Positions 11,882 through 24,239 of a DNA stretch of 64,000 bases are shown one piece after another. Position numbers and translations under genes: made by a program. How positions within the stretch are numbered: the stretch's first letter is position 1; each line of letters opens with the position of its first letter. This DNA comes from Pollenia angustigena (lineage: Eukaryota; Arthropoda; Insecta; Diptera; Polleniidae): positions 147,310,511 to 147,374,510 of the forward strand of contig OV884059.1 in assembly GCA_930367215.1 (NCBI GenBank). Direction: 5' to 3'. The notes beneath the pieces were generated by a model that saw only the letters and a program-made list of their open reading frames with translations, was not told where the DNA came from and ran no database searches.

Positions 11882-12797
11882 ATGTGCCCTATACGTGTTG
11901 TTATAGATAGGGTTTCGTCAAACGAGTTCAAGATTCATTCAGGGGTGCCGCAAGGCTCCGTTCTTTCTCCTACTCTATTTCTTATCTTTCTAAATGACTT
12001 TCTTTGTCAAACTTCCAACCCTATGTACTCTTTAGCAGATGACAGCAACCTTTGCCATTCGTACTCATTCGAATGCAGACCAAGCGTATCCGATGTCGGT
12101 GCTATGAGGCAGAATATGAATGATACGCTTGGCCGAGGCCTTGACATAGTCTCGGAATGGGGTCGTGCAAATAATAATGGTATAATTATTGAGGAATCAG
12201 AATCTCTTGATGTTCTGGGCATGAGGATACAATGTGATGTCCGAAAGACAGAACATATATTCAACGTGTCGAAAGAGGCATTCAAATGCCTCGGTTTTCT
12301 AAGACGGTGTAAGATATACTTCACTCCATCTGATCTCCTTACTATTTATACCACCTATATCCGACCGCGTATGGAATACAACTCTCATGTGTGGGCCGGT
12401 GCTTCAAAGTCTATTTTGGAGCTTCTCGACCGCGTGCAGGAGAGGGCGAAGGTTCTCATTGGATTGACTAGGGATCTGGTTCCCGAAACCCGTACTTTTG
12501 TTCGCAATACACGTTTTTCCTTAAGAGCCCATCCTTATGTGGTCGTTTTGCAGGTGAATCGTACAACGCATTACAGAGAGAATTCGTTTTTTCCCCGGAC
12601 TGTTCGTATGTGGAATAACCTTCCTGCCGAAGTCTTCCCTCTCACTTACAACATGATTAAGCTCAAATCGAATGTTCACAAACACTACTCCCTGTATCCT
12701 CCTTCCCACAACCTATTTTCCTAGTTCCAACACAATGCAATGCATACGTAGGGGTCATCCCCTGAGTGCTGGTTCTAACAGAAAAAAAAAAAAATGT
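11882..12797 (+). pseudogene. Non-LTR retrotransposon reverse transcriptase, 5'-truncated and internally deleted
   Basis: The reading frame 11882-12724 encodes the C-terminal half of a LINE reverse transcriptase. Motif SGVPQGSVLSPTLF (finger/palm region) is followed by SLADDSN, a variant of the catalytic YADD box in which both Asp remain. The thumb follows (FTPSDLLTIYTTYIRPRMEY), then the end RTVRMWNNLPAEVFP. The frame stays open, but between SEWGRANNN and GIIIEESESLDVLG the palm segment usual after YADD is missing. A second piece seems missing between AKVLIG and LTRDLVPE. A short 3' untranslated region ends in an A-run at 12781-12794. The 5' half of the ORF, any endonuclease domain and ORF1 are absent. 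Clade (CR1/Jockey-like) is uncertain. Similarity begins at about codon 3, so the ATG at 11882 is not a true start. Confidence 0.85.
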
Positions 12798-12799
12798 GT

Positions 12800-13596
12800 C
12801 GTTATTTTTTCTATGTGGTTACAGCAAATTGAAAATGGACTTTTTTTTAGTTATGTCACTATTGAAGTAAATGAGCGATTTTTCACCGATTTTCATGATG
12901 TATGACTTAATTGGCCTTCCGATAAATTATAAAAATCCAAAATTTTAGCCCTTTAATTTTTTATTTTTTATGAATTTTTGAAAACAAAAAATTCCAAAAA
13001 AATAGACGTGATAATAGAAACCAGAAAACGTATTTGAATTAAGTGCTTTAAAATTTTTATGTTCCATAAATTTTTAATTAAAAAGATTTGTTGCAAACCA
13101 GTGTTTTCAAAAACACCATTCCTCTGCTAAATAACTTTATAACGTTGTATTTAAATGTTAAAAAAATAACATGCTTTTGCAAATAAATTCGCTCCCTAGT
13201 TATAAATAATGCCAAGCTAGTTAAATGAATGCTGCTGTAACAATATTGTAGGGAAAATAGAAAAATCTACTTAAAAAAAAGAAATGAAATAGGATATAGT
13301 TAAAAACAGTTTCCTATAGAGACGTCAAGTAACAATAAAATGAAATTATAATAACAAAACTAGTTGTATTACAAGCAACAACGTCCTCCTCGTCGTCAAC
13401 ATCATCATCATCGTCTTGTGTACATCCGTTTCCCATGTTAAATGTCTGGAGAGGAGGAAGGGTTTAAAGAGAAAGGGAAAATTAAAAGGAAAAATAAAGC
13501 GAATAGGAAATATGTAAATTGATGCTGTTCAACGATATTGAATATTTCTGTTTGGAAAGAATCATTTGTAATATTTGTTACAAATTCTATGAATTA
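12800..13596. other. Non-coding, nothing recognised
   Basis: AT-rich sequence without exon, RNA gene or clear repeat ends. A short C/T-rich triplet-like stretch (tcctcctcgtcgtcaacatc) lies at about 13386. Confidence 0.4.
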
Positions 13597-13597
13597 A

Positions 13598-14190
13598 CCC
13601 TTTCACTACCATGGGGATCTTGCATCCCTGGCGATATCAAAAAAATCCTCAAAAATACAATTTACGCTGTATTTAAATAAAATTATGTCCCATTGGTAGT
13701 TTTAAGTGGTTTCTGCACATAATTAGCTGTTTTGAGTGTGTTTATTGAGTATATTGTTTTTATTACAATTATTTTTCAGCGTGAAAAAGTGTTTTCCCTT
13801 TTTATGTCATTTTGTGCAAATAATAAAAGTGTTTTATGTTATGATAAAGCGAGTTAGCAACAATATGCTTTAAATACATTATTTTATGCGGGATCTTTTT
13901 AACATTTGGGATAATAGATCCCATTGGTTTTGTTTGACCCACATCAATGGGATATATTATCCCATTGGTAGAGAAATGTAAGCTGATTTGTATGTTTACA
14001 GAGTAAATAAAAACAAATCTGGTGTAAGACTAAAGGAAGAAGAAATCTTTGCGATAATTAATTTCAGTGACTCTGATCTTGGAGATTTTAGGGCCTTTGA
14101 TACGGAATATAATCTCATAGAAAATATCGATGGGATATTTAGTCCTAATTTATGAGGTTTAAAAAACCTAGTGGAACATATAATCCCAGG
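13598..14190 (+). mobile_element. Possible piggyBac-like left end and N-terminal remnant
   Basis: A TTAA at 13594-13597 is followed by ccctttcactaccatgggg, a layout like piggyBac ends, and the word cccattggtag recurs near 13690 and 13961. Around 14025-14151 one frame reads LKEEEIFAIINFSDSDLG, acidic and similar in style to the N-terminus of piggyBac transposases. No right end with a second TTAA was found and no catalytic region is present. Treat this as a guess. Confidence 0.35.
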
Positions 14191-14355
14191 ATATATCTTA
14201 TGTTTTTTTTATAATATGGGGAACTTTGGGCCCTACCCGGCACGACTAGGCACTGTCGGATTGACCTGAAAAATTAGATCATGATTTCTTACACCAAACC
14301 TCATATTTTAAGCAGCGCAAACAATTAAATTTAAAAAAAAAAAAATTGCGACCAG

Positions 14356-14358
<3 letters not shown>

Positions 14359-14405
<47 letters not shown>
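14359..14405. repeat. (TA)n microsatellite
   Basis: A perfect run of TA dinucleotides of about 46 bp. Confidence 0.95.
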
Positions 14406-14407
<2 letters not shown>

Positions 14408-17400
14408 TTGTTTATATGTATAACTTTATGTTCTAATCGCAACATGATGAAGGGTATATAGGATTCGTCATTGCCAAATAAAGCACTATTTCTTGTTCGT
14501 TATTCATTTCTTATTTCCAAATATTTTTTCTTTAAGAATTATTAAAAATGCATTATTTTTAAAATTTTCTTGTTTACTTAATGTCACACCATTTTTTTTT
14601 TTTATTTTTAATATTTCACTTTAATTTGATGAAAATAAAGTTTGCGGCATTTTGCTTTTGAAAATATTGTTTTTTTTTGTTTAATAAACAAAGAAACATC
14701 ATGAATTCTTTGGAAAATAAAGTATGACATTTTGCATCAAATAAATTCATATTAAATTAAAATTCTACTAAAGAATACTTTAAAAAGCAAAAAGCAAAAA
14801 TTAAGAAATTTCAATATTTTTCTATTTAAAAGTTAAGGAAATTAAAAAATAAAAACTTTTCTTGCTTCACTGTTCATTAATTGAATATTTCTTCTTATGT
14901 AAAAAAAACACAATGGAACAATGTTTCAGAAACGCAATTAAAATCTACAGAATTTCATCATTTCTTTAGAATTAATCGTAAGATAATTACAAATTACTAC
15001 AACCAACCAATACTTTACCTTCGTTTTAGAAATGTGGTTGATTGTTTTTTCCATAATATTTCTGGGAAAAAATATTAAAAACACGAATTGTATTGCAGTT
15101 TTTGTAAAAAAAAAAATTATAAAAAATTTTAAGTTACTTGATGATTATAACTGATGGCAATTTGAATAATAGTGAATATTTTACACGAATACGTGAAATA
15201 AGGCACCCACGATAATATTTGTTTATTTATTACACCTTTCACCACATGTGGAAATCGTATATGTAAGTATATGTGCATAAGTTTGTCTATATTAGACCTG
15301 ACAACGTATAAATATTCTGGGTCCTCACAATGTCAGTCTGGATGTTGACATTTGTTTTACAATGACCTCAGGCGTGATAACCACTAGATTGTTATATTTA
15401 TATATCATATATAGTCCGCAGTAGTTTGCTATTGCAACTCAGTCAGATCGGTCTTCAAATGCCGGAAATATTAGCAAAAAACCACGGCTGTCTCCAATTT
15501 TTAACCTTAAAAATCAAATTTTTACATAAAAACCCCTTTACTTTTTGATTGAGCTTTAATTTAAGAACATCATTTTTTTACCTGAAATAAATTGGTACAA
15601 AAATTAAGAAAATTTATCCATAAGCGAGACCTAGTTATAGACAAATAACCACTTTGGACCAAGTTTGCCAAAATAACGTATGCGAAATAAAATATGGAGT
15701 GATTTTCAACCATCATTGCAAAAACAAAACAAAACAAAATATGAAAAAAGTAACAGTACTATCCTCATAATTATTTGGCCAGTGATCAGTTCAATTAATT
15801 GATAGTATAGCTGGGCTTTCGAGATCTTATTTAAACTAGGTTTAGTTAATCTGAAAATATATTTGTGCCGCCATTAACAAGAATGTTTACAACATTTCGA
15901 CGGAACAGCTTTGTGTTGCTTAAAATGTTGGTCTTGAATTAAATATTAAAAAAAATCACAATTCGGCGGAAAATACGTGTTTCAGACTACGGTAAACTAA
16001 GTTTAAATTTAATCCACTTCTCAAAAACCCGGCCTTAGTAGTAAACATGTCATTAACATAACAAACGGAGGTTTGATTTCAAATTGAAAATGATTTGATA
16101 TCAAACTTGCTTTCAAACGTAACTCGCAAATGTTTTTCAAATGTGGATTATAATAACATGTGGAACATAAATAAAAGTATTTTCTTTTTTTAATATAAAT
16201 TAATTATTTATTTAAATAAACATTCGGCCATATTTAATGTTTACATTTATTTTTCGCTTTAGTAGTGCCAAGTTTATTTCTGTTTTGAATTTAACATTTG
16301 ATACCAATTTGACATCAAATTGATAAAACATTTGATGTCAAATGATAAAGTCATTTCATATCAAAGGTTTGACTTCTTGCTTGTTGGGAAGCGAATGAGC
16401 AAGTTAATTTGTAAATTTAATGAAAACAATCCTCATAAAAGAAATTATGAAATATTTTGTCACTTTCTGAAATTCAAATAAAAAAAATCTTTTTTTTATA
16501 AGACAATAAAAGCTTTCTAAAGTGGAAAACCATTTAATAGAAAACGACGATCCGTTAAATATATTTGATACAATGCAACCAAACCCGAGCTTTGTTAAAG
16601 GGGAAGAAATTAACAGATGTACTGCAAAATCCTACCGTGGCACAGTGTAGTAGATCGCAAATCTAGCTGGACAAAATTTATTAATCGCGTTAGGTTCACT
16701 TCTCACTCCTGAATTAAATAAAAAATGAGATCAAATATATAAATGAATATGGAGCGGGATCCCGGGAAATTTAAAAAAAATTACCGCTTTGCCGGGAAAA
16801 AAACTCTACTTCTAGTATATCTTGAAGGGCATATCTAACCATTATTAACGTCAATAATAAGTCTTTCCGATGTATTTTGAGAGTTTTTACCCATTCTTCA
16901 AAAATTTCCTTTCGCTAAAGAGTGGAGGTTATACTGGAAAAGTGAAAAAAAAAATGTATGGCGGTCGCAAAAACGACTGAACTTCTTACAAAAAAAAAAT
17001 AAATTTTTAATACTTACAATGGAAATAATTGAATGAAAATTGTAATATATTTCCTTGAAATAGAGCTTTATCATAATGAAAAAAAATTATGATAATAAAA
17101 TCACTGCAGCCTTTTTAATCATAAACCGAAGTCACACAAAAAATACGCTTCCCTTTGAAATCTGAATGCACGTGCTGACAGCAACTGACTTTAAAGCTTA
17201 TTTATCATAATCAGAGCTAAAAACAAACAAAAACAAAACATGAATTACAGTTACCTATTGTATTGAGAAGCTCACTAAACGATCAGAAGGAATGTTGTCA
17301 GACATTTTTTTTTATTTTGTCCACCTAGATTTGTGATTTACCACAGTGTGCGTGGGTTGGCAAATAAATAAATAAATATACATTGTTAAATATAAAATGG

Positions 17401-18119
17401 TAAAAAATACGTATGCACCACATAAGAGAGTAGACAAATGTACAAAGAAATCCGTTTCAGCTGTCTCAGAAAACCACAGAGTTCATATCAAACAACAAAT
17501 ACGGGCTTTGTTTCAAAATTTGTTTGCTGCACACTCGCCATGAATTGCATCATGGAAGGTCATGAATGGTCACCAATTAAATATTGAAAATTAGCTAAAT
17601 CGGTTAATTGTTTAATCTGGCCCCATATATTTAAAGGGTTGGCTACAACAAGTTTAATACACTTCACTTCAAAGTCCCAGATTTACGAGAACTTTATTTT
17701 AAAAAGAAATTTTAGTAGACTCCACCATTCTCCCCAAAAGGAGATGGTCAAACAAAACAAAAAATATTTGTGCAATCATTTTTGTTGCCGCTATGGAGCC
17801 CAAGTCTTGTATCCATTTGTATAGGGACTATGTGAAATACTTTATAGGTTTGGCAATTTTTTTGTATCAAATACTCTCTATACAAACAAAATATTAATGG
17901 CTTATTTCGTTTCACTGCGGTCAATTCTGTGGAAAATATTATTTAAATTGTCAACAGTGTGTTGTTATATGAAATAGTACAGCTTATAGTTTTTATTCCA
18001 AAAAAATAAATACTAAAGGCAGTGTTGCAATGCTACACTGAAAGGAAAATCTTCCACTTCTACTTTTTTTCTGTAAACAGTGCCTTTAGGAAAGAAGCCA
18101 TATTTATTAATAAACAAAG
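14406..18119. other. Long non-coding stretch
   Basis: No exon, RNA gene or well-bounded element is recognised over 3.7 kb. A cluster of tttgatatcaaa-like words at about 16068-16375 is noted in findings. Small ORFs (14881-15078, 17639-17824) carry no recognisable motif. Confidence 0.4.
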
Positions 18120-18329
18120 GTCATTTCGATAGGGACTTCCGAACTTTGAGAGTGGCCATATTTTTAAGTAATTTTTTCAGTCTGATTTGTTAAATCCTAA
18201 TAGACAAATTAGCGTTCAACAACACGTAGACAATATATCTTAAAACGACTCAAATTTTCATCGAAAAATTATCTTCAGCGTTGATGCCCATTTCTGAATT
18301 AATGGGTACGTCAACAAACAAAATTGTTG

Positions 18330-18735
18330 GATTTTTGGAAGATAAATGTGCACCTGGAATCAAAGAGCGCGAAAAGCATCGCAAAAATGTCACTCTAGCG
18401 TGGATTATGGGCTGGCGACGTCCGGTTCATATTCGGTTCCAACTTCATGTTATTTAAACAGGACGTCGCTACGTGCACTTAGAGGGCGGCATTGTTATCT
18501 CAACTGGCCACCCAGATCGAGCGATTTAAACCCATTAGACTTTTTCTTTTTGGGGTTTTCTTAAGTCGAAGGGTTATGTCAATAAGCCATAAACCATAGC
18601 GACTCTCAGAGTCAGAGAAAACTAGACATTTGATATACGACTCATACAGCGAAGCCGCTCGGACATATGCACGATGTTATAAATCAAACATAATGGCATC
18701 GATAGGCTTTTTAAATAAAAAAAGAAATTTCGATA
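18330..18735 (+). pseudogene. Decayed mariner-like transposase
   Basis: Fragments of the catalytic domain appear in shifting frames. At about 18385 one frame reads SL*RGLWAGDVRF, matching the WCGLWAGG region of mariner transposases. At 18446-18550 LFKQDVATCT corresponds to the second catalytic Asp region, and WPPRSSDLNPLDFFFLG keeps the third Asp. Downstream phrases near 18680 resemble the C-terminal His-rich end. Several stops and frameshifts make it inactive. Terminal repeats are not resolved. It is more decayed than the 2458-3021 relic. Confidence 0.75.
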
Positions 18736-18962
18736 ATATTTCATACATATAAAGCTTAATTTAAATTAAGCGATAAGAAGCGCTTAATGAAAGGTTTGAT
18801 GGTCTTGTTAAAAAAAAAAAAAAATTACATAGCCGTAGCAGATAATCGAGCTTAATTGACGGGCATTAAGTTTTGAAACTAGTATATGATAAATGGAGAC
18901 AAGCATAGAGATGATTTGCAAATATAAGGTATAATATGATATATATAATATATTATGTACAT

Positions 18963-21293
18963 TAGACCGAACTTTTTTGTATGGGAAATTTTTTTTTCAC
19001 AAAAAAGTGTATCGCCCCCTCAAATTGTTCCTTTTTACGCTAATAGTGAAATTCCAAAATCTTAGACTGATTGCCCTAGGTTAAGGCGTGGCACAAACTG
19101 GTTTATATGGACTTTTCAAGAGACAAGGCACGAAAATATAAGTAAAATGTTTCATACATGTTTGTAATATATTATTTTATTGAAGTTTAATGATTACTAT
19201 TCTTCGGCAAATGTTCACGATTTGTTGTTGTTTACGTTGATTACGGTCCTGAAAATAAAAGGACCAGTCCAAACACGCATGTAAAGAGTAGCCCACAAGG
19301 GACCAGGACTAGTCCAAAAGTAACCCAAACGTATGGAAAAAACATGGTCTATTTAACATTACGATGTCCTAGGGCAGGACCATATAATCCAACTTTGGAC
19401 TACTAAGGAGTAGTTTTAAAACTACTCCATGGTATACTCAAGAGGATTAGTTTTGAAGTCGTTTAAAAAACGAAAGCATGTCGTTAAAAAACGAAGACAT
19501 GTCGTCTCACTACAAACACTTTTTAACAATGACCTGGTCCATGCTTACATTACATCGGACCAGTCCTTGGAGTAGTCCATTTTATCAAAATGGATCAGGT
19601 GTTCCAACTTTATTTGCAGGGGGACAACACCAAAGCGTGTCTAACTCAGTACATCGAACACAGTTCCCCCATTCTACTTACTCTGTAAACAAATATGTAT
19701 TTGATTGCTAAATTAAATGTTGGCAACAACAGAGTAAAGTCAACCACGTAGCAATTAAAAATGTGTAAAAAGTGAAGTGTGAAGTGAACATTATTGCAAC
19801 CCAGTGGTATAAAAAGTAGCAATCGCCACCAATGCCAGGCGAAATAGTTAGCACTTTCACTCAATTTGTACCAGGGTCTACTGATGTGGCATTCAGATCA
19901 TACCTAAATCTTTCTCTAGACACCAATATCTAGTGCTAACATTTGAAAATAGGTACCCACTAGTCGCTAGCTAATTCTATAGCTCCAAGTAATGCAGAAA
20001 ACAATTTTTTTTCAACGACAACACAAAAAAATGTTTATCCGAAATAGATCCCGTTATTAGAACAACAACAAAATCGCTTGCTTTTTGCTAGCACGCTTTG
20101 AAGATATAAGTAGCTAACCCTTATGGTAGCTAACCCTTATGCAGATAGGGATCCATCGCCACCTCGTAGGACATACCCGTGTTAAATTCGCCACTCAAAA
20201 GCATGTGTGGTAGATTGTAGTGGGACTAGCGGTAGTTCTTTATGAGCTAGCGAATATACACGTTCAGAACTAGTACGCCATACCACTGGGTATAAAGAGA
20301 ATTTATATTGATGATATTTGCAAAATGAACACAAGAGCTAGTGAACAAATTTATTTATTAGGATATGACGAAAGCCAAATTGTTGGATCTAAGCTGCCTT
20401 CCAATGGACAAATTTTGAAAGTTTTGTTATATAACATACGCAAAGTGAAATTGGATTTTCGTTCAATTGGTTATCAAAGAGGCCGAATTTTTTTGGAATA
20501 AAGCCCGTATTCCATTTCGTCAATTTGATAGAAGTGTTCAAAAAGTTGAATCTTTATATCACCAATAGAAAAATCTGCAAAAAACGTGCAAACGCAGCAC
20601 ACCACTTCAAAAATGGCGAGAAGATGAGTTTATTAAAAATATGGAAAACTTATTTGACATTGCGCACGGAAATGCGTTAGATTTAATTAAAATAGAAGAA
20701 GATAAAGAGTTTTTGAAGAATCAACGTAAATAAGGCAGACCTGGTGCATGGGTGGGATGCGATCGTTCATTATTTGAAAAAGAAAAGCGAAGAAATATTC
20801 GTATTTAAAAAGAGCCTTCCAAGTGGCACAATGAATCCGAATTTCAAAAGGGTATGAATATTGTACAAAACTTATATGTTGTTAATGATACTGCAGAGCG
20901 TTTTGTAAAACTAATGGAAGAATATAATGCAGCTTTAACAAAAAACGAAGAAGAGAAACAATATATCTTGCAAACAGTAACTGATCATGGAAAAAGTAGC
21001 ATTAAAAAATCAGACCTTTGCGATTAAGTTTAAATGTTTATCAAGAATCGTAAGTTAATCATTAAACGGAAGTTAATTTCAATAAAATAATATATTACAA
21101 ACATATATGAAACATTTTACTTATATTTTCGTGCCTTGTCTCTTGAAAAGTCCATATTAACCAGCTTTAGCCACTTTAGTGGGCATGTGCCACGCCTTAA
21201 CCTAGGGCAATCAGTCTAAGCCTTTGGAATTTCACTATTGGCGTAAAAAGGAACAATTTTTTTTGCAAAAAAAAAAAATTTAAGTCCGGTCTA
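18963..21293. mobile_element. 2.33 kb DNA transposon with about 220-bp terminal inverted repeats
   Basis: The left end tagaccgaactttttt and the right end aagtccggtcta begin long inverted repeats (about 18963-19192 and 21078-21293), sharing words such as gattgccctaggttaaggcg and cttttcaagagacaaggcac. The right arm carries about 20 extra bases (cactttagtgggcatg region). Identical octamers atgtacat flank it at 18955-18962 and 21294-21301. Because the octamer is itself palindromic, the true duplication could instead be TA with longer ends. A broken ORF lies at 20325-21027. The 19200-20300 section is non-coding with gaccagtcc-type words. The superfamily is not assigned. Confidence 0.85.
20325..21027 (+). 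pseudogene. Transposase-like ORF with its middle missing
   Basis: Translation starts MNTRASEQIYLLGYDES and continues GSKLPSNGQILKVLLYN in frame 1. After a frameshift near 20470 it continues FFWNKARIPFRQFDRSVQKV, NLFDIAHGNALDLIKIEED and GRPGAWVGCD. A C-terminal part VNDTAERFVKLMEEYNAALT and EEEKQYILQTV follows. Three in-frame stops (at about 20567, 20731 and 20806) break it. I recall the same block order at the two ends of long, unnamed transposon proteins of arthropods, in which several hundred residues lie between GRPG and TAER; here they are adjacent. The catalytic core is therefore inferred to be deleted. Function is not established. Confidence 0.65.
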
Positions 21294-21301
21294 ATGTACA
21301 T

Positions 21302-21516
21302 ATATCGAATCTGCTTATCAATATCTACAAAATTCTGACGCCTGTTATTTTAATGGTAGATACATTTTGATTTTTTTTTTGAACAATGCCCATTGTGCGC
21401 TGCTTAAACGAAAAGCTTATAATTTTCTTGAAAATATTTGTAAATAAAAATATTTTAATTATCATCACACATCATCTTTCTGCAAACAAATATTTTTGTT
21501 GCAAATTATATATTTC

Positions 21517-21551
<35 letters not shown>

Positions 21552-22285
21552 GCAGAGTATGCGGTAGGTATGCTTTCCAAGTATTACCTAAGGATGTTTA
21601 TATTTTTCCACACAAGTTAAAAAAAAAAAAAAAAAAAAAATTAAAAAATTAAAATGTTAGTCTCTGTCTGTTCTTAAATGTTAATAAATGATAAATTCTT
21701 GTGTCTTTATAAATCGGCTTCAAAGAATTTGATTAAAGCCAATAAAATGGAAATTTAATGACGCATTTATACACTGCCTACAAAAACAAAAGATACAAGA
21801 TACAAAAATATTAACCAAATTCAACACAATCCAACAATACAGTACGAGCTAAAAATATGCATACACTTACACTCCTTTTAAAAAAAAGTCCATTTAGCTG
21901 GATGGATTTTGTTGATAATTTTAGAGAGAGTGTGTGGAGTTATGCCACACTCAGACTGATAAGAGTTTTCGTTTTCCAACAAATTACTCAATTTTAACTG
22001 TCATTTCTTTTTGTGTAAGTGCGTGTGTATTTTTAAACAAGAATTTGTAAATTAATTTATTTTACAATTTAAGCGATAAACATCAAGAGAGTCTACAAAT
22101 CTACTTAAATTTTTTAAGTTTTTTTTTGTTTATTTTATTTGGCAATCTATCAACATATGATATTAAGCAAATTTGTTAAAAGCATCGTATAACAAACATT
22201 ATTACATAAAGTATATTATATCAGTATACAATATCACTTAAATTAAGCATTAAAATATTAATGTTTTAGTTATATAAAAATTAAG
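21302..22285. other. Non-coding with two poly-A tracts
   Basis: Long A-runs lie at 21518-21548 and 21618-21640. They give a poly-lysine ORF that is an artefact. Nothing else is recognised. Confidence 0.5.
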
Positions 22286-22290
22286 CATAC

Positions 22291-22557
22291 TTATATCCTA
22301 AATGGAATATCCAATATATGTATTCTCTTTAATCTTCTTACTTCATTAGTTTCGTCTAAAAGACAAATGGCTAATACGTTGGGGTGTTCACTTAATCTTT
22401 TTAAATATTTTTCAGCAAGCCTTTGGATTTCATCCTTCACTTTTGGCATTTTGAGATCGAAATGTATTATATTATTTGTAACATACCATGGTAGATTTAA
22501 AAAACTTCGGAGGGTTTTTGATTGAAAGCGTTGTAAAATTTCTATTTTTAAGTTAAA
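22291..22557 (-). pseudogene. C-terminal tail of a Jockey-type LINE ORF2 protein
   Basis: The minus strand is open for about 88 codons. It reads EILQRFQSKTLRSFLNLPWY, then VTNNIIHFDLKMPKVKDEI, then KRLSEHPNVLAICLLDE and RRLKRIHILDIPF before a stop at 22291-22293. This is the typical extreme C-terminus of Jockey-superfamily reverse transcriptases. The fingers, palm and endonuclease are absent, so this is a 5'-truncated dead copy of about 0.27 kb plus 3' sequence toward lower coordinates. It has no usable ATG. A poly-A tail is not clear. The uninterrupted frame suggests a fairly young insertion. Confidence 0.85.
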
Positions 22558-22754
22558 TAGGGTTTCATTTTTTATTTTGTAATTGATTTACTTTTAAAAT
22601 TTTTTTTAATAACTTTCTTTAATTTAATTTTTATCTTTGTGCATTTTTTAATTTTAAAATGAAATTACAATCAGTATTCATATTATATAACGTCATATAT
22701 TTGGACAAAATTTTTTTAAAAAATAAATGCATCAATGTTCTGAAAATCGCACGA

Positions 22755-23020
22755 AGTCTAGCAAAACGCCCGGGGGCTAATTCTGGCAGTCGTGATCGAA
22801 TACTTTTTCGATTCGAAAGAAATTTTATTTCTAATTCATTCAGTCGATACTGTAAGAATGGAAATTATTTTTTAAGTGTTGTAAGGGATTTATTTGAGAT
22901 TTCACAACACTGAAAAAATAATATTGATTCGTTCAGTATCGACTGAAAGATTTAGAAGTACAATTGCTTTCGAATGGAAAAAGTTTTCGATCACGGCTGC
23001 CAAAATAAGCACCCTGATTT
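22755..23020. mobile_element. Short inverted-repeat element (ggcagtcgtgatcgaata ends)
   Basis: The left side cgggggctaattctggcagt and right side ggctgccaaaataagcaccc are inverted, followed inward by cgtgatcgaatac and tttcgatcacg. Words such as attcagtcgatactg and cagtatcgactgaa lie between. A related copy is at about 55645-55812. No matching duplication was found. Confidence 0.6.
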
Positions 23021-23309
23021 ATTTTATGGTATGCTGAATCTCGTACCTTTTGCTTGCGACTGTGACAGTTTCTTTAAAAAATTCTTGTTCCCTATTTTTT
23101 TCTTTCCTAATTTCTTGCTAAACTTCTTATGATTGCGATTTACAGAAATCCTATTATGCGAGTTCAAGTCAGAATCGCAAATTTTAAGCATTTTGCGATT
23201 GTCAGAAAATGCCCGATTAGCGGCCTACTCATGAATTGACAGTCAGGTAAATTCTAATTAATTAATTTGTTAGCCCTCAACGACCTTTCATCTGCATTCT
23301 CTTTTTTAA

Positions 23310-23890
23310 CGATTCACAATTGTGCTATGATTCGGATGTCTATGTCCTAGACATAATTTTAGTCTAACGTCCGGCTGGCTGGCTGGGTGTCCACGCAAAC
23401 ATTGTGCGCAGTGTGCAGATCGCAATTTAGATATAATTTGGTGAAATTTTGTACATAGTTTGGCCGTTTTCCTAATCGCCTGTTGCATCGTAGTAATACA
23501 TGGCAACATGTTCTTAAATGCAACCACAAAAATAAGCAGTTAAAATAATGTAGATGCAAACCATATTCATATACAATGCAACGTAGGTAAAAATTTAAGT
23601 ACACAATGCATCAACACGGTATTGATACATTGTGAATTCACGTTTAGGAAAACAGCCATTCTATTGAAAATTGTGAGAATCGGTACATAATTTCGCATAG
23701 CCACCAAAAAGCTTCATTACGGAATGGAGGTTTGTGCCCATCTTGTGCATCTTGTTATATTTAAATTTAATTTGGTCCAAACGTATTCTTTTTCAATCTA
23801 AATTTTCATAAAAATTCTAAGAAAATCGTTCCATATTTAACTTAATCTCTTAAACAAATAATACTCCCAAAAATAGCTTTTAATGTCATA
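23310..23890 (+). repeat. Dispersed repeat (ggctggctggctgtcc family)
   Basis: Contains gtccggctggctggctgggt, gatcgcaatttagatataat, then tcggtacataatttcgcata and, at the end, ctcccaaaaatagctttta. The same word order is seen split at 35675-35809 and 37418-37632, and in part at 53804-54057 and 46610-46735. Non-coding. Confidence 0.65.
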
Positions 23891-23897
23891 GCTTTCT

Positions 23898-24233
23898 TAC
23901 GGCCGTACCTGAACAAGAGCGAAAGGCGGGACGTTTTCTTCCGCTTGGCTTTTAAGCTGAGTTGCCATACGTAAACAAGAACATCAACGTTGTGCTATGA
24001 GCAGTAATGTTAACACTCTTGTTTGATAAAATCCACATAATAGAAAAAAATTTATATAAAACCGCTAGATTGACAAAAAAAAAAAAAAATAGCTAAATTG
24101 CCATTATTAATAGACAATTGCGGCCAACTTCACTATTAAATGCGCGTGACGCCGCGCTATTTAGGGATGCTTCATAAGAATTGTATGCGCATGAGAATTT
24201 TTACAGCTAAAAAACGCTTTTCGTTCTTGTTAT
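23898..24233 (-). mobile_element. Short inverted-repeat element, copy 1
   Basis: The ends ggccgtacctgaacaagagcg and cgcttttcgttcttgttat are roughly inverted. Internal words (aaatagcgcggcgtc and ttggccgc in complement) match the copy at 60630-60995, which lies in the opposite orientation. No ORF. Confidence 0.65.
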
Positions 24234-24239
24234 AAAAGC

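Noticed and set aside
12007..12324. 105-codon minus-strand ORF
   Set aside because: Antisense shadow of the LINE reverse transcriptase frame.
21386..21652. 88-codon ORF with poly-lysine
   Set aside because: It is created by two long A-runs; no motif or coding signal is present.
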